From NCBI GenBank assembly GCA_041396685.1, contig JAWKYD010000025.1:1-64000 (forward strand): DNA of 64,000 bases, given 5' to 3'. Positions 59,015-64,000 of this stretch are shown in pieces. The translations under genes and the position numbers were made by a program. Each line of letters opens with the position of its first letter. The stretch's first letter is position 1. The DNA is from JAUIAI01 sp041396685. GTDB lineage: Bacteria; Pseudomonadota; Gammaproteobacteria; Burkholderiales; Burkholderiaceae_E. A model generated the notes under the pieces. That model was not told where the DNA came from. It saw nothing but the letters and a program-made list of their open reading frames with translations, and did not search any database.

Positions 59015-61123
59015 TCAGTTGCGCAGGCCCAGTTGGTCGCTCGGCGTGCCGATCCGCCCTGCCAGGAGCCGTTCGGCCTGGAAGCGGCTGCCCGCCAGCG
59101 ACAGATGATCGCTGTCCGCGTAGAGAAGCTCGCCTCGCTCGTCGGCGAACTGGCAACGGTGGCCAGGGCAGAAGGTGTCGAGCGTCTCGATGATCCGGAC
59201 GCCCTGTAGCGAGTGCACCAGGGCCAGGTACGCTTGCTGTCTTTCGCGCACCAGCTCCCACGACGGTGAGCAAGCCCGCGTGGTCAGGCGCAGAGGCCGG
59301 GGTGAACAGGCCTGCACGGACAAGACGAGCTCCGGATTCTCGGTGACGTAGGTCACGAACTTGCCCGCTGCGGCGAGCCGGGCCATCGTGGCCTGAAGGC
59401 CGGCCTGAAAGATCTCCGGAGCGACCGCACGCCCGTGCATGACATCCACCTTGCCGGTGACCGGCTCCGTGCCCGTGAAGTACAGCGGACCGCGAGTGAA
59501 CATCAACACCTCGGCGACGTCCGGGAGCGCGAGCAAGGTATCGATCAGTTCGCGGATCCGGCTGCCGCACCGAGCCGTATCCGTGTCGGAGCGGCCGTCG
59601 ATCGGCACGCCGAGCAAGGGCGGGCAGCCATTGTTGGCGAGCAGCACGGTGTTTCGGCCCTGCGCCGCAATGAGCTCTGCCACCCCCGGGTAGGCGTAGG
59701 CCGCATGACTGTCTCCGAGCACGGCCACGGTGCCGGCGCCGCCGACGTCATTGAGGCGGCAATAGGTGAAAGTCGGCTGCTCGATGCCGACATAGCGGCG
59801 ACAGGCGTCATCGATCGCAACCTGGTCGTGCATCGGATCCGTTGCGCGCTGGAATCCGGCGATCGCATCGCGCCCCGGCCAGCCGTGCGCCTGAAACGTC
59901 GTCAGTCCGACCACGGCCAGCACCGACATCGCACAGGCCAGCCCGGACAGACCGAACCTCTCGTTGCGTGCGAACCGAATCGGGCGCTCCACGAAGCGAA
60001 CCGTCAACCAGGCGAGCAGGATCGCCAGCGCGGCTGCGCCGACGCGGATCGAGCGCGCTGGAATCTCGCCCTCGACGATCCGCGCAAAGGACAGCAAAGG
60101 CCAGTGCCACAAGTACAACGGATAGCTGATCAGACCGAACCAGACCGGCAACGGATGCGCGAGCAGGTGACGGTTCGGCCAGGCCTGGCAACCGGCGACG
60201 ATGATCAACACAGCCCCAGCCACTGGCACGAGTGCCCAGCCGCCGGGGAAGGCGATCTGTCTGTCCATGCCAATCAGGCTCAGCAGCAAGAGCGCCAGGC
60301 CCGTCGCGCTCAGCACATCGGCCAGCACGCGCCCGTTGGTTCGTTCGGAGGAGCCGGTACCCAGACGAACGATGCACCGGTCCAGCCGCTGCATGAATGC
60401 GCTGAAGCGCCCGTCGCGGTCCATCGACACCCAGGCCAGCGCACTGCCGGCAAGCAACTCCCAGAACCGTGTCAGCGGCGAATAGAAGGTTGCCACGGCA
60501 TCGCGACCGATGCCCAGGATGTTCAGCGCGAACGAGGCCAGCGCGAGAACGGCGAGCAAGGCCGGCACACGGACACGCGAGCGCCACGCCAGCCAGACCA
60601 GCAGCGGCCAGAGCAGATAGAACTGCTCCTCGATGCCCAGGCTCCACAAGTGCAGGAGTGGCTTGGTTTCGGCCGAGTTGTCGAAATAGCCGGCCTCGCC
60701 CCAGAGCACGAGATTCGAAACGAAGCCCGCGCCGGCCACCAGGTGCTTGCCCAACTGCTCGAACTCATCGGCCAACAAGGCGAACCAGCCGAACAGGTAG
60801 CTGACCGTCAGAACCAACAACAGGGCGGGAAATATGCGCCTGACACGGCGCGCGTAGAAATCTACGAAAGTAAACGTTCCGCGCTCCAGATTCTCGAAGA
60901 TGATCGTCGAGATCAGGTATCCGGAGATCACGAAGAACACGTCGACGCCGATGTAGCCACCGGGCAACCAGGCCGGGAACGCGTGAAACAGAAGCACCGA
61001 GAGCACGGCGAGCGCACGCAGGCCGTCGATGTCAGGCCGGTACTTGGGATGCGTCAGGCGCGCACTTGAGTCGGGCACGGGGGCGGCAGGCGGAGGATCT
61101 GTCGGCAAACGGCGCGCTCCCAC
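59015..61123 (-). CDS. OafA/OatA-like acyltransferase with C-terminal SGNH domain
   Basis: A 702-residue fusion. The N-terminal acyltransferase-3 domain (about 25-400, ten helices) has YRPDIDGLRALAVLSVLLFH, GGYIGVDVFFVISGYLIS, DFYARRVRRIFPALLL and LHLWSLGIEEQFYLLWPLL. The C-terminal SGNH domain has the nucleophile block TVAVLGDSHAAYAYPG and the Asp-x-x-His-type DSDHLSLAGSR. Such proteins O-acetylate LPS O-antigen, peptidoglycan or exopolysaccharide. It is a single-gene system, unlike the multi-gene cassette at 13.6 kb. The acceptor is unknown. Confidence 0.93.
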   Translation of the reverse strand: MGARRLPTDPPPAAPVPDSSARLTHPKYRPDIDGLRALAVLSVLLFHAFPAWLPGGYIGVDVFFVISGYLISTIIFENLERGTFTFVDFYARRVRRIFPALLLVLTVSYLFGWFALLADEFEQLGKHLVAGAGFVSNLVLWGEAGYFDNSAETKPLLHLWSLGIEEQFYLLWPLLVWLAWRSRVRVPALLAVLALASFALNILGIGRDAVATFYSPLTRFWELLAGSALAWVSMDRDGRFSAFMQRLDRCIVRLGTGSSERTNGRVLADVLSATGLALLLLSLIGMDRQIAFPGGWALVPVAGAVLIIVAGCQAWPNRHLLAHPLPVWFGLISYPLYLWHWPLLSFARIVEGEIPARSIRVGAAALAILLAWLTVRFVERPIRFARNERFGLSGLACAMSVLAVVGLTTFQAHGWPGRDAIAGFQRATDPMHDQVAIDDACRRYVGIEQPTFTYCRLNDVGGAGTVAVLGDSHAAYAYPGVAELIAAQGRNTVLLANNGCPPLLGVPIDGRSDTDTARCGSRIRELIDTLLALPDVAEVLMFTRGPLYFTGTEPVTGKVDVMHGRAVAPEIFQAGLQATMARLAAAGKFVTYVTENPELVLSVQACSPRPLRLTTRACSPSWELVRERQQAYLALVHSLQGVRIIETLDTFCPGHRCQFADERGELLYADSDHLSLAGSRFQAERLLAGRIGTPSDQLGLRN

Positions 61124-61322
61124 GATGAGGTGCGCCTCACGATGATCCTGGAAGCCGCGAATCAGATGTCCGATTGGCCGACGATCTTGCCGCAGCGGTC
61201 GATCGACGGCGCCGAGTGAGCACGATGCGGTCGGGGTAGGCCATCTCCGTGCCGGAAACGGCTCGCGTGCGCAAACGCGAAGACGGGATCATCGGCTTGC
61301 GAATGCCAGTTCACACGAGGCT

Positions 61323-61952
61323 TCAATGCCGGCCGCGCTTTTCGAGGCCCTCGAGGTCGTCGATGCGCTCCATCCCGCGGGAGTTCGACAGGATGGCCTC
61401 GCGGACATCGGCGTCGATCTCAGTGCCGATTTCGGACAGCATGTCCGCACGCATGGCAACCGTCACCTCGGCGATCGCATGCATGACGTTCTCGGCAGCC
61501 TCCTCGCCCAACTCGCCGCCACTGAGCCCGCTCAGAAGCATGTCCAATACCTTGTGAAAGGCAGCAATGACTTCCCCGCTTCCGACCACCGCGAGCTTGT
61601 GATTGAGCACCCTCAGCGTATCGACGAGTTCGCTGTCGTAGTGGCGGCCCTCGACGATGTCGGCGACGGTCTCGATCGCGGCCATGTAGACACGGTTCTT
61701 CTGCTCGAGCAGCAGAACGCTGCCTTCCTTGCGCAACTCGAGCTCCGTCTGCCGGTTCAGCAGCGTAGCGGTGATGAAGATCGTGGCCACGGCGCCCAGC
61801 AGGACGAGAATGGACTCCTGCGCGAAAACTGCGCCCTCGCCAGCATAGAACAGATAGCGGAAGGCCGCGTAGCCGATGATCAAAACGGCTGCGGCCATCA
61901 AGATGTACGCCAGATCCTGGCGACGGTGACCCATGCTTCGCCTGGTGCTCAA
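61323..61952 (-). CDS. Two-helix membrane protein of unknown function
   Basis: A 209-residue protein. Two membrane helices near the N-terminus (AYILMAAAVLIIGYAAFRYL; ESILVLLGAVATIFITATLL) are followed by about 145 cytoplasmic, mainly helical residues rich in charged amino acids (ELELRKEGSVLLLEQKNRVY; IAAFHKVLDMLLSGLSGGEL). I recognise no enzymatic motif. The layout resembles small membrane-anchored sensors or scaffolds. It is monocistronic, between the acyltransferase and the broken GNAT gene. Confidence 0.65.
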   Translation of the reverse strand: MSTRRSMGHRRQDLAYILMAAAVLIIGYAAFRYLFYAGEGAVFAQESILVLLGAVATIFITATLLNRQTELELRKEGSVLLLEQKNRVYMAAIETVADIVEGRHYDSELVDTLRVLNHKLAVVGSGEVIAAFHKVLDMLLSGLSGGELGEEAAENVMHAIAEVTVAMRADMLSEIGTEIDADVREAILSNSRGMERIDDLEGLEKRGRH

Positions 61953-62253
61953 TGCGTTCGCCTGCTGCGATCGTCAACGGGAAGACCCATCGAATGTAGC
62001 CCAGGTGCTTCGACAACAACCATCGCATTGACACCGGCAGTGCACCCCATTTCCGAGCTGCGCCCGGTTCCGTGCTATGGAGACGCTGATTTGGACGTCT
62101 CCCCAGACGGGTACGAGCTGGCGTGGAACGAACCCCGGGCGGCCGCGGAACCTCGAGATCGTGGTGTCCCGGCGGGCGTATGACTGGAACTCAGGAGATC
62201 ACCGCATCCGGCGCACGCCCTTGCAACGCGCCGGTGCACGACCGTGTCAGGCG
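61953..62253. other. 301-bp intergenic region, no gene seen
   Basis: Upstream of the two-helix membrane protein and downstream of the GNAT pseudogene. No open frame with a ribosome site or recognisable product was seen. Confidence 0.5.
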
Positions 62254-62751
62254 TCAACGTAGATCCTTGGTGTACAAGTTGTAGTCGACACCGTGAATCT
62301 TCGGCGCCGCCGAATGAAACCTGAAGCCCATGCGCAGGTACATGGGCAGCGCGATGGACATGATGGGGCTCGTGTGCAGGGCGAAGATCTCGGCCTCGTC
62401 GCGTCGCGCCCTGGCAAGACAAGCTTCAGCGAGCGCCCGGCCCACACCGACACCTCTTGCTTCAGGCGCGACCACAAGCATTCACATGGCGGGCCACTCC
62501 GGGCGAAAAAAGCTTGCCTTCGGCCGTCCGGGGCCCACATACGTGACAGCGCCCACGACGGCTCCTGCCATGACGGCGACGATGAGTTCCCCCTTGCTCG
62601 CAAGCGAAGCGGTGTCACCAATGATCGACCGGAAAGCTGACCAGTCAGCGTAGTGACCCTCGAACTGCGCAAAGGCCTGCAGGGCCACCGAATTGACCGC
62701 CGCGGTATCGGGGATCTCGAAATCGCGGATGATGAGCGGACCGGGTTTCAT
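62254..62751 (-). pseudogene. GNAT acetyltransferase interrupted by in-frame TGA
   Basis: The frame encodes one GNAT protein of about 165 residues, split by TGA at 62482-62484. The upstream part has the substrate-side half (PLIIRDFEIPDTAAVNSVAL; IVAVMAGAVVGAVTYVGPG). The downstream part starts right after the stop with MLVVAPEARGVGVGRALAEA, the acetyl-CoA-binding motif A, and LPMYLRMGFRF, motif B. In relatives this junction usually reads Met-Arg-Leu-Leu or similar, so the TGA probably came from a CGA Arg codon. No frame shift is needed. The ATG after the stop could restart translation, but both halves are needed for the fold. A sequencing error is the alternative. Confidence 0.8.
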
Positions 62752-62955
62752 ACACACCAAGGGAGACGCTTCAATTCGCCACGCGCGGCGCCGGACTCGC
62801 ACGGAACCGCCCGAACACGACGCGTCGAGCGCCATCTCTGGTCAGCCGAACCGGCCGAAGGAGCGCCGCTCGATGTCGGATGAGGACCTGCAGGCCCGGC
62901 GCGTCGAACGAACGACCGTGCAGGGTCGCAAATCATCGACTGTAGGGTACGCCTG

Positions 62956-62970
62956 TCAACAGGCTGTTGA
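62956..62970. promoter_or_regulatory. Perfect 15-bp palindrome
   Basis: TCAACAG-G-CTGTTGA, 7-bp perfect arms around one base, overlapping a second palindrome CCTGT-CA-ACAGG (62952-62963). Such compact symmetric sites resemble GntR- or LacI-type operators. No regulator gene is adjacent, so the binding protein is unknown. Confidence 0.35.
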
Positions 62971-62980
62971 GGAGACGCAG

Positions 62981-63058
62981 ATGGATGACTGCCACCACGA
63001 CAGGCATTGCACCGGCCAGGTATATCCGGCAGGCAGCCCAATCCTCTTAATTGGGTAA
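62981..63058 (+). CDS. Candidate 25-residue Cys/His-rich micro-ORF
   Basis: The frame reads MDDCHHDRHCTGQVYPAGSP then ILLIG and stop. A strong GAGGAG site lies 6 bases before the ATG, directly after the palindrome at 62956-62970. The N-terminal half is dense in Cys and His, which could bind a metal. It might be a leader peptide, a real small protein or the start of a decayed gene; coding status is unproven. Confidence 0.3.
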   Translation: MDDCHHDRHCTGQVYPAGSPILLIG

Positions 63059-63485
63059 AGCATGACAATCCGTTCAATGTGAATGAGATGACTCGCGCGA
63101 ACGCCTCCCGACAAACCCGTGCGGAAGACGAAAACCGTGTCCCCGTTCGCCTGAGAAGACGCTGAAATCGCGTCTTGAGAATGCGCGACCAAGCTGCCGC
63201 CTAAAGGCACCGAAGAACCTGACGCAGCGGAAACCGTGACAGAAGCCGCACGCCGCAGGATACGTCGGCGCGTCGGTCGTCGGCCGGTATGAGACTCGTG
63301 CTAACCTGCGCTCGTCCCTCGATGGAAATGGAATCACCGCGCCAGGAATCGGCGACCGAACGCTACATTCCGCGATCCGTGTTGGCAGTATCCATGGTCG
63401 TGCCACGGCCGCGGACCTGGCACACACGCTCGCTTGTTCGATCCATTCGCCCGATGATTGGAAGAACTGTGAGGTTTGCTCAAGG

Positions 63486-64000
63486 ATGCATGGTTTTCAG
63501 GCTGTCGCCGGCATATTGACCGGCCTTGTCGCTCGCCAGCGATCGAATCGTCTTCATCGTCGACGTCATATCGCTTTCTACCTGGCCCCAGCCGTCTCGG
63601 TGATTCTGGTAGGTTGTGCCGGCAACGGTGGCGACCAGAGCTTCCGAGCCCGACTGGATGCCATTTCAGAGCAGATCAACGCGACGCTCGCGCCGTTGGC
63701 CGAACGGGCGTCGACGGCCGCCGCGCCTTATACGAACTCGCTGGCAGCGTCGTTGGGCAATGCTCAGCAGCGGATGCAAAAGTACGTCGCCGACAGCAAG
63801 CTCTTCAAGGACAACAAGGACTCCGGAAACCTGAGCAACAACTCGGTCATCAACGTGCTGTCACGTGCCGGGGTATCGACGAAGTCCAATGATGCCGATC
63901 GCGTCGGCGCCGACGAACCCGCCCCCGAGCTGCGCCCCGGATCCGATACATCCGATTGGCGCTGGCCGGTTGATGCCGGCATCATCACCTCCAAATTCGG
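63486..64000 (+). CDS. M23-type peptidase lipoprotein, 3' end beyond window
   Basis: The frame from ATG 63486 is open to the window edge (171 codons). A basic n-region (RQRSNRLHRRR) precedes a hydrophobic core and the lipobox VILVGC, followed by a helical segment (RARLDAISEQINATLAPLAE). The last residues, WRWPVDAGIITSKFG, match the opening strand of LytM/M23 endopeptidase domains (W-P-x-x-G-x-I-x-S-x-F-G), which cut peptidoglycan cross-links or act as degenerate amidase activators like NlpD/EnvC. The zinc ligands are beyond the window, so activity cannot be judged. The n-region is unusually long; a TTG near 63516 is an alternative start. Confidence 0.7.
   Translation, partial: MHGFQAVAGILTGLVARQRSNRLHRRRHIAFYLAPAVSVILVGCAGNGGDQSFRARLDAISEQINATLAPLAERASTAAAPYTNSLAASLGNAQQRMQKYVADSKLFKDNKDSGNLSNNSVINVLSRAGVSTKSNDADRVGADEPAPELRPGSDTSDWRWPVDAGIITSKF

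Larger units (their letters stand above)
62752..63485. other. 734-bp gene-poor region with one candidate micro-ORF
   Basis: No full-length gene is apparent on either strand between the GNAT pseudogene and the M23 lipoprotein. The middle part (about 63000-63250) is less GC-rich than the rest of the window. It contains a perfect palindrome at 62956-62970 and a 25-codon frame with a good ribosome site at 62981. It may be a remnant of older genes or a regulatory region. Confidence 0.5.

Noticed and set aside
63074..63427. Minus-strand 117-codon frame upstream of the M23 gene
   Set aside because: Its composition is rich in Arg, Ser and Pro without any motif or ribosome site, typical of chance frames in this base composition.

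Overview
This window looks like a chromosomal segment of a GC-rich betaproteobacterium, probably Burkholderiales-like. The evidence is gene order rather than a database match: pyrG-kdsA-DUF1330-eno-ftsB, dapA-bamC-MBL hydrolase, TPR-cyclophilin-lpxH beside cysS, and trmJ facing suhB are all typical of that class. I see no rRNA, tRNA, CRISPR array, insertion sequence, integrase or phage gene.

Layout. 1-6.0 kb: cysS (cut by the window edge), a TPR protein, a periplasmic cyclophilin, lpxH, cysE, trmJ, suhB. 6.1-7.5 kb: a visibly A/T-richer lipoprotein with a Pro/Ala/Glu repeat stalk. 8-13.5 kb: mutS coupled to a Tat-type metallophosphoesterase, then a SlyD-like isomerase and a ribosomal-oxygenase cupin that start back to back on one CATG. 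13.6-20 kb: a five-gene run (SGNH protein, MBOAT acyltransferase, acyl carrier protein, acetoacetyl-CoA-synthetase-type ligase, GT-C membrane glycosyltransferase) that looks like a dlt-type surface acylation system with an unusual ligase. 20-23.7 kb: dapA-bamC-MBL and a methyltransferase. 23.8-31 kb: a PAS/GAF/GGDEF/EAL protein with a damaged EAL site, a PEP mutase/isocitrate lyase-family enzyme, a zinc ribbon, an MFS transporter and a chemoreceptor. 31.3-38.3 kb: trpS, site-2 protease, yciO, PHP phosphatase, alpha/beta hydrolase, a DUF455 protein, gamma carbonic anhydrase, hslO. 38.3-44.4 kb: MFS transporter, ftsB, eno, DUF1330, kdsA, pyrG. 44.6-49.3 kb: 3-oxoacid CoA-transferase, thioesterase, SDR and ETF-ubiquinone oxidoreductase.

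49.4-64 kb is more accessory. A complete carbohydrate-type ABC importer operon ending in an FAD oxidoreductase faces an IclR regulator, and the gap between them carries two near-identical 15-bp palindromes. Then follow a lipoprotein with an HExxH motif and a duplicated C-terminal domain, an EamA exporter, an OafA/OatA-type acyltransferase with an SGNH domain, a two-helix membrane protein of unknown role, a GNAT acetyltransferase broken by an in-frame TGA, a gene-poor stretch, and the 5' part of an M23 peptidase lipoprotein.

Together the window mixes housekeeping (translation, cell wall and LPS precursors, nucleotides, envelope biogenesis) with envelope decoration. Two independent O-acylation systems and one glycosyltransferase are present. 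The dlt-like cassette at 13.6-18.4 kb is the best candidate for an undescribed system. All functions are read from motifs and context; no searches were run.
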